A stretch of DNA of 64,000 bases from Maribacter flavus. GTDB taxonomy: Bacteria > Bacteroidota > Bacteroidia > Flavobacteriales > Flavobacteriaceae. The position numbers and the translations under genes were made by a program. The stretch covers positions 881,848-945,847 of the forward strand of contig NZ_VUOE01000002.1 in assembly GCF_008386635.1 (NCBI RefSeq), given 5' to 3'. This document shows, piece after piece, positions 1 through 8,600 of the stretch (position 1 is its first letter; every line of letters begins with the position of its first letter). The notes under the pieces were generated by a model. The model was not told the DNA's origin. It searched no databases and was given only the letters and a program-made list of their open reading frames with translations.

Positions 1-1083
1 AACTTTGCCAATCCAGACACGGGCGTTAGAAGACTTATTCCTGATTACGACAAGTATGATTTAGGTGCCTATAGCGTGGCCGAATATAGCTTGAATGAGT
101 CTTGGACAGTAGATGCAGGTTTGCGGTATGATTTCAACAGGATAAACGCCAAAAAATTCTATCGTACCAGTCGATGGGAAGAAAGCGGGTATGATCAGGA
201 TTTCAGTGATATCGTATTGGAGGATTTGGGGACACAAATCCTCACAAATCCAATTTTCAATTTTCATAATGTTTCCGCAAGTACCGGCCTTAATTTTGAA
301 ATGGACGGCGAAAACTTGTTGAGGGTAAACTATGCCTATTCGCAAAGGGCGCCAAATCCATCTGAACTGTTCAGCGAAGGCCTTCACCATTCGGCGGCAA
401 GGATTGAATTGGGCGATTTGCGCATCAACAGTGAAAAGTCCTCCAAAGTTTCCATATCCTTGGAGCGAAATGCCCAGAATTGGGGATATACGATTGCACC
501 ATTTTTCAATAGCATCAAGGATTTTATACTACTGGAACCAACGGGCGCAGAATTCACCATTAGAGGAGCCTTTCCCGTTTGGTCCTACAGGCAAACGGAT
601 GCTTTATTGTATGGATTGGACGTCTCCATATATAATAACTGGAACACTAATATACGTTCGGAACATACATTCGCTTGGGTTCGAGGCACCGATATCAGTA
701 CCGATATCCCATTGATCAATATTCCGGCGGCAAACTTGAACAATAGTATTGAATTTAAAATTCCTTCGTGGAACAATTTTACGTTTGGCATGGAAAGTCA
801 GTTCGTATTCGAGCAAAAAAGATTTCCCCCAAACATCACCGTCTTCTCACCACAACAACAACAAAATCTGCTTTTGGACATAAATACCCCACCACCGGCA
901 TATCATTTAATTGCCCTCAACGCGGAAAAATCCTTTTCGCTAAAAAACGAAAACGATTTAACAGTAGGGCTGGGTGCGACCAACCTGTTAAATACCTCGT
1001 ACAGGGATTATTTGAACAGGCTACGGTATTTTGCGGATGATATGGGGAGGAACATTAATCTAAGAATAATCTATAATTATTAA
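1..1083 (+). CDS. TonB-dependent receptor, C-terminal part (5' truncated by window)
   Basis: The reading frame is open from base 1, so the start and the plug domain lie outside the window; about 360 residues of the outer-membrane beta-barrel are present. Alternating hydrophobic strands, the stretch RAPNPSELFSEGLHHSAARIE and the closing NLLNTSYRDYLNRLRYF followed by a terminal aromatic residue are typical of TonB-dependent receptors. The 'ELF..G.H...ARIELGD' segment resembles zinc/copper-type receptors of the ZnuD kind (family resemblance, from memory). The acidic lipoprotein 9 bases downstream is probably its co-transcribed partner. Substrate is not proven. Confidence 0.85.
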   Translation, partial: NFANPDTGVRRLIPDYDKYDLGAYSVAEYSLNESWTVDAGLRYDFNRINAKKFYRTSRWEESGYDQDFSDIVLEDLGTQILTNPIFNFHNVSASTGLNFEMDGENLLRVNYAYSQRAPNPSELFSEGLHHSAARIELGDLRINSEKSSKVSISLERNAQNWGYTIAPFFNSIKDFILLEPTGAEFTIRGAFPVWSYRQTDALLYGLDVSIYNNWNTNIRSEHTFAWVRGTDISTDIPLINIPAANLNNSIEFKIPSWNNFTFGMESQFVFEQKRFPPNITVFSPQQQQNLLLDINTPPPAYHLIALNAEKSFSLKNENDLTVGLGATNLLNTSYRDYLNRLRYFADDMGRNINLRIIYNY

Positions 1084-1092
1084 TTAAAACAA

Positions 1093-1680
1093 ATGACTAT
1101 GAATTCAATTAAATCTAAAATGAAAAACAACAACAGCGCTATCAAATCAATTCTCTTACTATGCTTCGTTGCATTTGGCTTTGTGTCCTGTGACAATGAC
1201 GATGATAATCCCGAGCCGGTTAATGAAGAGGAAACTATTACCACTATGAACGTAACCTTAATGGGAGCCGGCGGAACCATTACATTACAATCCCAGGATT
1301 TGGATGGTGATGGACCCAACGCGCCGGAGATTACCGTTTCTGGTAGCTTGGCGCCCAATGCCACTTATAATGGTAGCATAGAGCTTCTGAACGAAACGGA
1401 AACTCCAGCGGAGGATATAACCGAAGAGGTTGAAGAAGAAGATGAGGAGCATCAGTTCTTTTTTACTACTTCTGGTGCAATTACAGGTGTAGAATATGAA
1501 GATTTGGATGGCGATGGCAATCCTGTAGGAATAAATTTTTCATTGACCACAGGTGATGCAGGAAATGGCACGTTACAAATTACGTTACGTCATGAGCCTA
1601 AAAAACCAAACGATGGTACCTTGGCCGATGCCGGTGGGGAAACCGATATTGCCCAAACCTTTACCCTAACAGTGGAATAA
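1093..1680 (+). CDS. Acidic lipoprotein following TonB receptor
   Basis: A 195-residue exported protein with a lipoprotein signal: hydrophobic stretch, then FGFVSC with the lipidated Cys near residue 33. An aspartate-rich tether follows, then a beta-rich domain with two Asp-rich DGDG segments and an acidic patch ending in His (ITEEVEEEDEEHQFFF), which could bind metal ions. Comparable Flavobacteriaceae proteins next to TonB receptors are often named 'type 1 periplasmic binding fold' proteins; I recognise the pattern but not a proven function. It lies 9 bases after the receptor and before a strong terminator, so it is the last gene of that operon. ATG codons at 1099 and 1120 are alternative starts; the one at 1120 gives a more usual signal-peptide length. 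Confidence 0.8.
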   Translation: MTMNSIKSKMKNNNSAIKSILLLCFVAFGFVSCDNDDDNPEPVNEEETITTMNVTLMGAGGTITLQSQDLDGDGPNAPEITVSGSLAPNATYNGSIELLNETETPAEDITEEVEEEDEEHQFFFTTSGAITGVEYEDLDGDGNPVGINFSLTTGDAGNGTLQITLRHEPKKPNDGTLADAGGETDIAQTFTLTVE

Positions 1681-1742
1681 AACACACTTTTGGTTCCATC
1701 AGCATTTTAAATACCACAAGCACTAAAAATTGTTCATGTTGT

Positions 1743-1778
1743 AAAAAAGTCTTTCCGGTGTAACGGAAAGACTTTTTT
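1743..1778 (+). terminator. Rho-independent terminator between convergent genes
   Basis: A perfect 15-bp stem (1743-1757 with 1764-1778) and a 6-base loop, with A-run and T-run at the two ends. It can work in both directions, ending the TonB receptor/lipoprotein operon and the cytochrome gene that converges from the other side. Confidence 0.9.
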
Positions 1779-1809
1779 CATTTACATCTTTTTAGATTGG
1801 ATTTAGGAA

Positions 1810-2244
1810 TTAATCCGAATCTAAGGTATACCATTCTATATCCCTTAATGCGGCTCTCCTACCCTTCTTGAAAACAGGGTAATTTGTAGTCAAATAGTCT
1901 ACGATTATTTTTTGATTATCTCCCAAATCCCAGAGACCTTGGGTTTCCTGCATCCAACGGATGGTTGCGTTCCATTGTTCCTTTCCCATTCTATTTTGTA
2001 CGATCAATTTGGAAGAATGGCATGTCGTACAATTGGTAATCACCTCCTGTAGTCCGTCGGCAGCAACCAATCCGGTTCTCACGTGAATACCGTCCACAAT
2101 TTCATCAAGATTTTCATCTCCTACCTCGTAGGAATCCTCATTTTGGGTCTTTTCAGATTGCTTTTTATACAAATAAACTGCACCCAAAGGCAGCATCAAA
2201 AAAGCGGCAATGGTGACATAACGAATTATCGGTTTTTTCTTCAT
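1810..2244 (-). CDS. Monohaem cytochrome c, probable SorB-like subunit
   Basis: A 144-residue protein with an N-terminal membrane anchor or signal (residues 7-26) and one CxxCH haem-binding motif (CTTCHS) in the middle; a later Met may be the axial ligand (QNRM or RWMQ). It lies 18 bases downstream of the sulfite-oxidase-like gene on the same strand. In known sulfite dehydrogenases (SorAB) a small cytochrome c takes electrons from the molybdenum subunit, so the pair most likely passes electrons from substrate oxidation in the periplasm to the respiratory chain. The partner role is inferred from context. Confidence 0.8.
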   Translation of the reverse strand: MKKKPIIRYVTIAAFLMLPLGAVYLYKKQSEKTQNEDSYEVGDENLDEIVDGIHVRTGLVAADGLQEVITNCTTCHSSKLIVQNRMGKEQWNATIRWMQETQGLWDLGDNQKIIVDYLTTNYPVFKKGRRAALRDIEWYTLDSD

Positions 2245-2262
2245 TAAAAGATGTTCATTGTC

Positions 2263-3483
2263 CTATACCACTTTAACGGCAATCCTGTGACAGGCATTGT
2301 TTAAATATCCCTTTGGGTTCCATCCTGGGAGGACCATCGGTTGCTTTTTTCCTTCACTATCCGTAGCTCGGGCCCATACCTCATAATATCCCTTTTTGGG
2401 AAAATTCACAGCGGCCTCGAAGCGCTGCCATGCCAATCGGTTTACAGGTCGCTTTAAGGAACATGGTTGCCATGATGATCCAAAATCTATGGAGAACTCC
2501 ATTTGTGAAACGGCAAGCTCACCGGCCCAGGCATGGCCCGATAATCGGAAATTGGAGCCTAACTCGATAATCGCACCTGATTTGGGAGAGGTAATCAAGG
2601 ATTTTACGGGCATGGATTCTATGATGCACATGTTCTCATCCGCCACTTTATCTCCTGGAGCAACGGTTTCACAAGGAACCCTATACGAACTTCCCTCCAT
2701 CTTTTCACCATCATGGATTTTATTTCTCACGCTGATTCTATTGATCCATTTACCCGATACGGATGCCGGCCAGCCACCGGCCACCAATCGCAATGGGTAG
2801 CCATGTACTAAAGGAATATCCTCACCGTTCATGGCATAGGCAATTAGCGTTTCATCCTGCAGGGCCTTGGTCATGGGAACCCCCCTGGAAATCGGCTCCA
2901 GATTGGGGTTCCTACTGAGATGCAGATCGGCGCCATGATATCCTATGTACACCGCATCGGATTTTATACCGACATCCTCCAATACATCCCGCAACCGTAC
3001 CCCCGTCCATTTGGCACAGGATACCGCCCCTACGGTCCACTGATTTCCTTTGGCAGGAGGATCGAATTCACTTCGCCCATTGCCCCCACATTCCAAAGTT
3101 AATTGATAGGTATGGCTTTTAAATTTTGATTTCAACGCGTCGAGCGTATATGTTTTTTCCTGTTTGACCGACTCACCGTCAATCGTTAAGGTCCAATTTG
3201 ACGCGTCAATTGATTCTGGAACAATGCCGTTGTTCCGTATGAACATGTATTTGTTTGGTGTGATGGCATCGTTGAGCAAGTGGGCCCTAGCTTCCATATT
3301 CCAAGGCTTATCGTTAAGTAGGACCATTTCAGGGTCCTTATGGAACATTTTAAAAGGGTCAGGATTTTGGAAAGCCAATGGAACATAGTCTTTCGGAAGT
3401 AAATCCTTAAAAACGATATCACTTAAAACGATGGCAGAGAAGCCTCCAAAACTGGCTTTTTTAACAAAATTTCTTCTTTTCAA
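2263..3483 (-). CDS. Sulfite-oxidase-family molybdopterin enzyme (SorA-like)
   Basis: A 406-residue protein with a twin-arginine export signal (MKRRNFVKKASFGG), so it is probably folded with its cofactor and exported by Tat. The molybdenum domain contains LTLECGGNGR with the expected Mo-ligand Cys at about residue 132, then the arginine/lysine-rich pterin-binding region and PLRLVAGGWP. A C-terminal dimerisation domain of immunoglobulin type (residues ~300-406, RATDSEGK) follows. This is the order of sulfite oxidase/SorA. With the downstream cytochrome it probably oxidises sulfite to sulfate in the periplasm. Other substrates for this superfamily are possible. Confidence 0.85.
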   Translation of the reverse strand: MKRRNFVKKASFGGFSAIVLSDIVFKDLLPKDYVPLAFQNPDPFKMFHKDPEMVLLNDKPWNMEARAHLLNDAITPNKYMFIRNNGIVPESIDASNWTLTIDGESVKQEKTYTLDALKSKFKSHTYQLTLECGGNGRSEFDPPAKGNQWTVGAVSCAKWTGVRLRDVLEDVGIKSDAVYIGYHGADLHLSRNPNLEPISRGVPMTKALQDETLIAYAMNGEDIPLVHGYPLRLVAGGWPASVSGKWINRISVRNKIHDGEKMEGSSYRVPCETVAPGDKVADENMCIIESMPVKSLITSPKSGAIIELGSNFRLSGHAWAGELAVSQMEFSIDFGSSWQPCSLKRPVNRLAWQRFEAAVNFPKKGYYEVWARATDSEGKKQPMVLPGWNPKGYLNNACHRIAVKVV

Positions 3484-3534
3484 GATGCGTGGATTTGCTC
3501 CTAAAGTTACATCTTTTTAAAATTTCGGAAGAAA

Positions 3535-3834
3535 TTATACCTCTATGGTTTTTCTATTTTTGGCCGACTTGAACACATACGTATAAAACCACATAATGGT
3601 AAACGTTGGAATGATATCCAAACCAGGAATAATCTCTTCAATGAAGGTAATGATCCCGGCAGCCTGACCAATTTTTCCTTTGTACATACGTGTCATAAGC
3701 CAACCCGATAAAGGGGCCCAAATGACATCAGAAAACTCGCCCACAAATGGAATTGCAAAGGATAGCATTCCAATAGCATCGAACAGAAGCCCTAGGAATA
3801 ATTGTTTGTATTTTTTATCCGTAGATTTTGACAT
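3535..3834 (-). CDS. Small membrane protein, unknown function
   Basis: 99 residues with two or three hydrophobic helices (about 13-33, 35-50 and 66-90) between a lysine-rich N-terminus and a basic C-terminus. No recognised catalytic motif. Similar short proteins occur widely in Flavobacteriaceae. It is separated from folE and from the sulfite dehydrogenase genes by about 50 bases each side, on the same strand, and could share their transcript. No function proposed. Confidence 0.7.
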   Translation of the reverse strand: MSKSTDKKYKQLFLGLLFDAIGMLSFAIPFVGEFSDVIWAPLSGWLMTRMYKGKIGQAAGIITFIEEIIPGLDIIPTFTIMWFYTYVFKSAKNRKTIEV

Positions 3835-3889
3835 GACATAAATTTAAAAAACCTACGGAAAATAACAATAACAATGCCAAAATTTGAAA

Positions 3890-4489
3890 CTACGAAAGGT
3901 CTGAGCTGATCAATTTTAGGAATTCATTTCTGGTTTCAATTTTTTCAAATTGCCCCCTAAAACCAGATGTAGTAGTAACGGAATTTTGCTTTTGGACACC
4001 CCGCATCATCATACACATGTGGGATGCCTCGATAACCACGGCCACACCTTTGGGCTTCAACGTATTGTTGATGCATTCCAGAATATCATGGGTAAGTCGT
4101 TCCTGTACCTGCAATCGTCGGGCAAAAACATCCACTATCCGTGGAATTTTACTAAGTCCAACAATGTGTCCATTTGGAATATAGGCGATGTGTGCCTTAC
4201 CAAAAAATGGCAACATATGATGCTCGCACAAAGAATAAAGTTCAATATCCTTTATAATGACCATATCGTCATAATCCTCCTTGAACATAGCCCCTTTCAA
4301 AATTTCCTCGGCATCCTGTTTGTAGCCTTGCGTAAGAAACAACATGGCTTTAGCGGCCCTTTCCGGTGTTTTTAAGAGTCCTTCCCTACTTTTGTCCTCC
4401 CCTATTTCATCGATTACCGATGCAAATTTTTCCTTGATTCCATCGGTGATTTCCATGTTGTATTCCTCTAAATTTCTATATGGCGCCAT
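3890..4489 (-). CDS. folE: GTP cyclohydrolase I
   Basis: Converts GTP to 7,8-dihydroneopterin triphosphate, the first step to tetrahydrofolate or other pterins. 199 residues, normal for FolE. Zinc ligands are visible: Cys88 and His91 in SLCEHHML, and the second Cys in [21 protein letters not shown] and TTSGFRG are further family signatures. The ATG at 4489 gives [13 protein letters not shown] at residue 12 is an alternative. A TATTTTTG box lies about 35 bases upstream. The pterin made here could also feed molybdopterin-using neighbours only indirectly, since those use a different pathway. Confidence 0.95.
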   Translation of the reverse strand: MAPYRNLEEYNMEITDGIKEKFASVIDEIGEDKSREGLLKTPERAAKAMLFLTQGYKQDAEEILKGAMFKEDYDDMVIIKDIELYSLCEHHMLPFFGKAHIAYIPNGHIVGLSKIPRIVDVFARRLQVQERLTHDILECINNTLKPKGVAVVIEASHMCMMMRGVQKQNSVTTTSGFRGQFEKIETRNEFLKLISSDLS

Positions 4490-4523
4490 TTATTATGTTT
4501 AATAAATTAAAATATTCGTTGAA

Positions 4524-4557
4524 CAAAAATATTCATTGATACATCAATTCAAGCCAA
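4524..4557 (-). promoter_or_regulatory. Possible folE promoter
   Basis: On the minus strand TATTTTTG (plus-strand 4524-4531) fits the Bacteroidota -7 element TAnnTTTG, and a TTG (plus 4555-4557) stands 23 bases upstream, the upper end of usual spacing. Confidence 0.4.
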
Positions 4558-4696
4558 TATATCGTTAAAATTCGAATACCGAAATCAAATATTTCTATAG
4601 TGTGCGTTTCCCTACTGCAAATACTTTCTCAAATGTCCGATGGATTTTTTTATCTGACCCCCATTCTTTATTTTCACCACTTCAATAATCCATGAT

Positions 4697-5377
4697 ATGA
4701 TTACAGCCACGAACATCCATAAATATTATGGGGAATTGGAAGTGTTAAAAGGTGTTGACCTCCATATAAAACAGGGCGAAATCGTTTCTATAGTGGGTGC
4801 CTCAGGTGCCGGAAAAACAACACTATTACAGATTTTAGGCACCTTGGACGTTCTTACCAACACCAACGATGGCACCCTGATTGTCAACGGAACGGAGACC
4901 ACCCAATTGTCCGACAAGGAACTGGCCAAATTCAGGAACGAACACATCGGTTTTATTTTTCAATTCCATCAACTTTTACCTGAGTTTACGGCCTTAGAAA
5001 ATGTATGCCTGCCGGCGTTTATAAAAAAAACGCCCAAATCAGAGGCGGAAAAAAGAGCCAAGGAGCTGTTGGATTTTCTTGGACTATCGCATCGCTATGA
5101 CCATAAACCCTCCGAACTTTCCGGTGGCGAGCAACAGAGAGTGGCCGTGGCACGTGCATTGATTAACAATCCATCCATCATTTTTGCCGATGAACCCAGT
5201 GGTAACTTGGATTCTGAAAGTGCGGACAACCTCCACAATCTTTTTTTTGAGCTTCGTGAGAAATTCGGACAAACCTTCGTAATCGTTACCCATAACCAGG
5301 AACTCGCGGAAATGGCCGACAGAAAGTTGACCATGGTGGACGGTAAAATTGTGGACAAAGAAGTCATACTTTCCTAA
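4697..5377 (+). CDS. ABC transporter ATP-binding protein, LolD-like
   Basis: 226-residue ATPase with Walker A GASGAGKT (34-41), a Q-loop (FQFHQLLPE), the signature LSGGEQQR and Walker [13 protein letters not shown]. The small size and the [13 protein letters not shown] segment are typical of the LolD/MacB/FtsE group, and Bacteroidota genomes usually carry lolD as a solitary gene away from LolC/E. The likely role is driving release of lipoproteins from the inner membrane, but no permease gene is next to it, so MacB-type export is not excluded. Followed after 4 bases by the CPBP protease. Confidence 0.85.
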   Translation: MITATNIHKYYGELEVLKGVDLHIKQGEIVSIVGASGAGKTTLLQILGTLDVLTNTNDGTLIVNGTETTQLSDKELAKFRNEHIGFIFQFHQLLPEFTALENVCLPAFIKKTPKSEAEKRAKELLDFLGLSHRYDHKPSELSGGEQQRVAVARALINNPSIIFADEPSGNLDSESADNLHNLFFELREKFGQTFVIVTHNQELAEMADRKLTMVDGKIVDKEVILS

Positions 5378-5381
5378 TTCC

Positions 5382-5939
5382 ATGTTCGAGGAAATCCTAT
5401 TCTTTCTTAAAAAACCCGTTTACGAGGAAATGAATTCCCTAAACACCTCAGAAAAACTCAGATATGTACTAAAATTGGTGGTATTGGCCATTGCACTAAG
5501 TATCCTCTTGAGCTTCCTCCTTGGTTTATTGGGAACCCTCTTCAATTTGGATTTGGGAAAACATGCTATGGACGATTTTCTAGAAAATTACCCGCTGGTC
5601 TACCTATTGTTTTTCGCGGTCGTAGGCGCTCCCGTCCTTGAGGAATTGCTATTTCGAGGGCCCATGATATGGTTCAAGCATTCCAAGTTTTTCCCGTTCA
5701 TTTTTTATGTATTGACACTAGGCTTCGGGTTTATGCACATTTCCAACTATGAAATGACCCTTCAAAACCTGGCGTTGTCCCCTATTCTAGTCGCACCACA
5801 GTTGGCTGCGGGACTATTACTCGGGTTTGCCCGGGTCAGATTCGGCCTACTTTATTCCATACTACTTCACGCCCTTTACAATTTCGTATTGGCCGGGCCC
5901 ATTTTAGTGTTCCAACTATTAGATATCCCCATCGAATGA
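5382..5939 (+). CDS. CPBP-family intramembrane metalloprotease
   Basis: About 185 residues with at least four membrane helices. Family motifs: EELLFRG (Glu-Glu and Arg), FGFMHISNY with a conserved His, and LLHALYNF near the C-terminus. CPBP (Abi/Rce1-like) proteins are membrane metalloproteases. The ATG at 5382 (MFEEILFF) is chosen because the longer in-frame start at 5349 would run 29 bases into the LolD gene; 5382 leaves a 4-base gap, and the next gene overlaps the stop by ATGA. Target unknown. Confidence 0.85.
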   Translation: MFEEILFFLKKPVYEEMNSLNTSEKLRYVLKLVVLAIALSILLSFLLGLLGTLFNLDLGKHAMDDFLENYPLVYLLFFAVVGAPVLEELLFRGPMIWFKHSKFFPFIFYVLTLGFGFMHISNYEMTLQNLALSPILVAPQLAAGLLLGFARVRFGLLYSILLHALYNFVLAGPILVFQLLDIPIE

Positions 5940-6700
5940 ACAAAAAGGAACTAAAGGAATTTTTGGACCAAAAGGTAATCGAATACAACAATCCCAAATT
6001 CTTGGAATCAGATCCCATTCAAATTCCGCATCGGTTCAACCAAAAAGAGGATATAGAAATCAGTGGTTTCCTAACGGCGACCATTGCATGGGGTAATCGA
6101 AAAAGCATCATCAACAATGCCCAAAGGATGATGGATTTAATAGGCAATAGCCCCTATGACTTTGTACTGAATCATACGCTGGCAGATTTGGATGCTTTGG
6201 AAAGTTTCGTTCATAGGACCTTCAATGGAAATGACTTGGTTTATTTCATTCGAAGCCTCAAGAACATTTATGAAAATCACGGGGGACTTGAAGGTATTTT
6301 TACCCAAAACCAGGGTAAAACCTCTTTGCAACCCACCATTTCCCTTTTTAAAGAACGCTTCTTTGAACTTCCGTTCGAGAGGCGCACTGCAAAACATGTC
6401 TCCGACCCCTTGAAAGGTTCCGCGGCAAAACGAATCAATATGTATTTACGTTGGATGGTGCGTAATGCCAATACCCAAGTGGATTTTGGATTATGGCAGC
6501 ACATACCAGCTTCCAAATTGTCCTGTCCCTTGGATGTACACTCCGGAAACGTGGCCCGCAAACTAAAACTGCTCAAACGCAAACAGAACGATGCCAAAGC
6601 ATTGGCCGAACTGGACAGGAACTTAAGAAAACTTGATCCCGTTGACCCCGTAAAATATGATTTTGCCCTTTTTGGTTTGGGTGTTTTTGAAAAATTCTAG
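5936..6700 (+). CDS. TIGR02757-family protein (DUF2400)
   Basis: 254 residues; start codon overlaps the stop of the CPBP gene (ATGA), so translation is probably coupled. Conserved features of this family visible here are TIAWGNRK near residue 45, KRINMYLRWMVR near 165 and the C-terminal DPVDPVKYDFALFGLG. Function is unknown. Its stop codon overlaps that of the convergent peroxidase gene by 4 bases (CTAG). Confidence 0.85.
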   Translation: MNKKELKEFLDQKVIEYNNPKFLESDPIQIPHRFNQKEDIEISGFLTATIAWGNRKSIINNAQRMMDLIGNSPYDFVLNHTLADLDALESFVHRTFNGNDLVYFIRSLKNIYENHGGLEGIFTQNQGKTSLQPTISLFKERFFELPFERRTAKHVSDPLKGSAAKRINMYLRWMVRNANTQVDFGLWQHIPASKLSCPLDVHSGNVARKLKLLKRKQNDAKALAELDRNLRKLDPVDPVKYDFALFGLGVFEKF

Positions 6701-8526
6701 TTCACGGTTTCAAATTCCCTATCGGTCAGGGTTTTTAAGAATGCGATAATGGCCTTTGATTCGTTGTCCGTCAACCCCAGGGAATCCGCAGGAAGGGTCT
6801 GGTTGGGAACATCAAGTCCCATTCCCTGTCCACCACCTACATTGTAAAAGGTGATGACTTCTTCCAAGTTGTCATACACGCCATTATGCATGTAGGGCGC
6901 TGTCAATTCACTATTTCGAACGGTAGAAGTTTTAAAAAAATTACGTTTTTCAGCTACCTTGTATGGAAAATATTGTCCCATATCCTCATCTAATTCAGGA
7001 TGGTCAAAGTCATCTGTTTTGGGTACGCCCAAATTTTCAAATTCGGTTTCCATGTATTTGGGAGGAACCGTACCATTGAAAACAGGGGGAAAATGACATG
7101 TGGCGCATGCAGCCTTGCCCATAAAAAGATTGAAACCTTCTATTTCCTCGTCCGTAAGTGATGCTTCCAAATCCTGCATATTTCGGTCAAATTTGGAATC
7201 GAAAGGAGCCAAGCTTCGTATGTACGTCGCAATGGCGTTTCGTACATTCAGGTCGGAAATGGTCCCGATGTACAAGGAATCGAACTGAATCTTATAATCC
7301 GCATTCGCTAGAACTTTTTGCTCCAAAAGTTTTAAATCGATATGAAACTCGTCCTCATTGTTCACCACGTTTACGATTTGATCCTCCAGACCATCCGAAC
7401 GACCATCGTAAAAGAACGAAGTTTGATAGGCGGAGTAACTTAACGTAGGTGTGTTTCTTTGAAGCTCTTTATTGTTAATGCCGATTGCTATTTTCCGTCC
7501 GTCCGTAAAGGCTTTCTCCTTTATATGACACGAGGCACAGCTTATGGTTCCAGTACTTGATAAAGAAGGGTCGTTGAAGAGTTTTCTTCCCAATTCAATG
7601 CGATCTTGGGTCATTTGTGGATTCCGTTGTTCCGAAAACATTTTCATATTAAAAAAGTCTTTATCGAAAAGATTGGCAATTGAAGGATTTAAAGTGCGGG
7701 ACGTGTTCATGGTAATCCCCCAATCTTTGGCCGTTAGATTTATCAATTCCAATTGTTTGTTGGTGTGATCTTTTATAAAGGCGTATCGGTCAAAACTGTC
7801 AAAATCGGAAGCATTTAAATCCTTTGTTGCTAAGGCGATTTCGGTCTTCCATTGATTATAGAGGGATTTGTCGTTGAATGCATTTTCATAAATATCGATA
7901 ACCTTGGCAAGGGTTTCGTAATTGTATGCCGCCTCGTTCAAGGAATTGGACAACATGGGGGAATCAAAGCCTGTAATGCCCTTGGTCGCAATGTTAACAA
8001 CAGCATCACGAATCATCTTAAGGTGATGTCGATCTCTTTGGTTGATCAGGATATGATTCTTTCTAACAAAAGGTATGCGCACCTTTAAATATTCCAATAC
8101 CGAATTCAATTCCTTGTTGGAAAAACCCTCTTCGGCGAACAAAAGTTCCTCCAATACTTGAAAACTCTTTGGCTGCAAAACCTTGACATCCTGGTAATCG
8201 TCTATTTCAACCTTTACTAGGTTTGGAGCGTTCATGGAAAGGTAATTTTCATAATCGTAAGCGATGAGCATGGGCTCTACCCTCTTATACCATTCTCTAG
8301 ACTTTACAAATAATTCCCGATTGGCCTCTACCGAGTTTAAGGTATCCATTTGTGAAATAAACTGCGCCGTGCTATCCAAACTAGTGAAGTAATGCGCTCG
8401 TATGGATTCATTAAATGCGGATTCCATGTCATTTGAAGCCAACAATTTAGGTTCCATATCCCCTTTGCATGAAATCATCAACACAAATGTGGAAACCATA
8501 ATCAATCCTATATCTTTTATTCCCAT
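6697..8526 (-). CDS. Lipoprotein dihaem cytochrome c peroxidase (MauG/CCP family) with extra N-terminal domain
   Basis: 609 residues. The signal ends in LMISC (lipobox Cys20), so it is anchored in a membrane. Residues ~25-290 form an all-helical domain without haem motifs that looks imelysin-like (inference). Residues ~300-609 are a dihaem peroxidase with two CxxCH sites, CASCH (330-334) and CATCH (474-478), and the family motif NTPTLSYSAYQ and PYMHNGVYDNLEEVI. CCP enzymes reduce H2O2 with electrons from cytochromes or modify proteins as MauG does. It lies downstream of the PhoX-like lipoprotein gene, separated by a likely terminator. Normal CCPs are about 330-400 residues; the fusion explains the length. 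Confidence 0.85.
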   Translation of the reverse strand: MGIKDIGLIMVSTFVLMISCKGDMEPKLLASNDMESAFNESIRAHYFTSLDSTAQFISQMDTLNSVEANRELFVKSREWYKRVEPMLIAYDYENYLSMNAPNLVKVEIDDYQDVKVLQPKSFQVLEELLFAEEGFSNKELNSVLEYLKVRIPFVRKNHILINQRDRHHLKMIRDAVVNIATKGITGFDSPMLSNSLNEAAYNYETLAKVIDIYENAFNDKSLYNQWKTEIALATKDLNASDFDSFDRYAFIKDHTNKQLELINLTAKDWGITMNTSRTLNPSIANLFDKDFFNMKMFSEQRNPQMTQDRIELGRKLFNDPSLSSTGTISCASCHIKEKAFTDGRKIAIGINNKELQRNTPTLSYSAYQTSFFYDGRSDGLEDQIVNVVNNEDEFHIDLKLLEQKVLANADYKIQFDSLYIGTISDLNVRNAIATYIRSLAPFDSKFDRNMQDLEASLTDEEIEGFNLFMGKAACATCHFPPVFNGTVPPKYMETEFENLGVPKTDDFDHPELDEDMGQYFPYKVAEKRNFFKTSTVRNSELTAPYMHNGVYDNLEEVITFYNVGGGQGMGLDVPNQTLPADSLGLTDNESKAIIAFLKTLTDREFETVN

Positions 8527-8549
8527 TTTAATTCAATTTTTAAATAGAC

Positions 8550-8580
8550 AAAAAGGGTTCCTTTCAAAAGAAACCCCTTT
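8550..8580 (-). terminator. Probable terminator of the PhoX-like lipoprotein gene
   Basis: On the minus strand AAAGGGG and TTTC pair with GAAA and CCCTTT around a TTTT loop, with a small internal bulge, and a T-run follows (CCCTTTTTG). It sits 20 bases after the stop of the 8601-10223 gene and before the peroxidase start. Confidence 0.6.
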
Positions 8581-8600
8581 GAATAAAATTCTAAATCCGA

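Noticed and set aside
61-390. Minus-strand frame in the TonB receptor
   Set aside because: Antisense shadow of a barrel-coding sequence.
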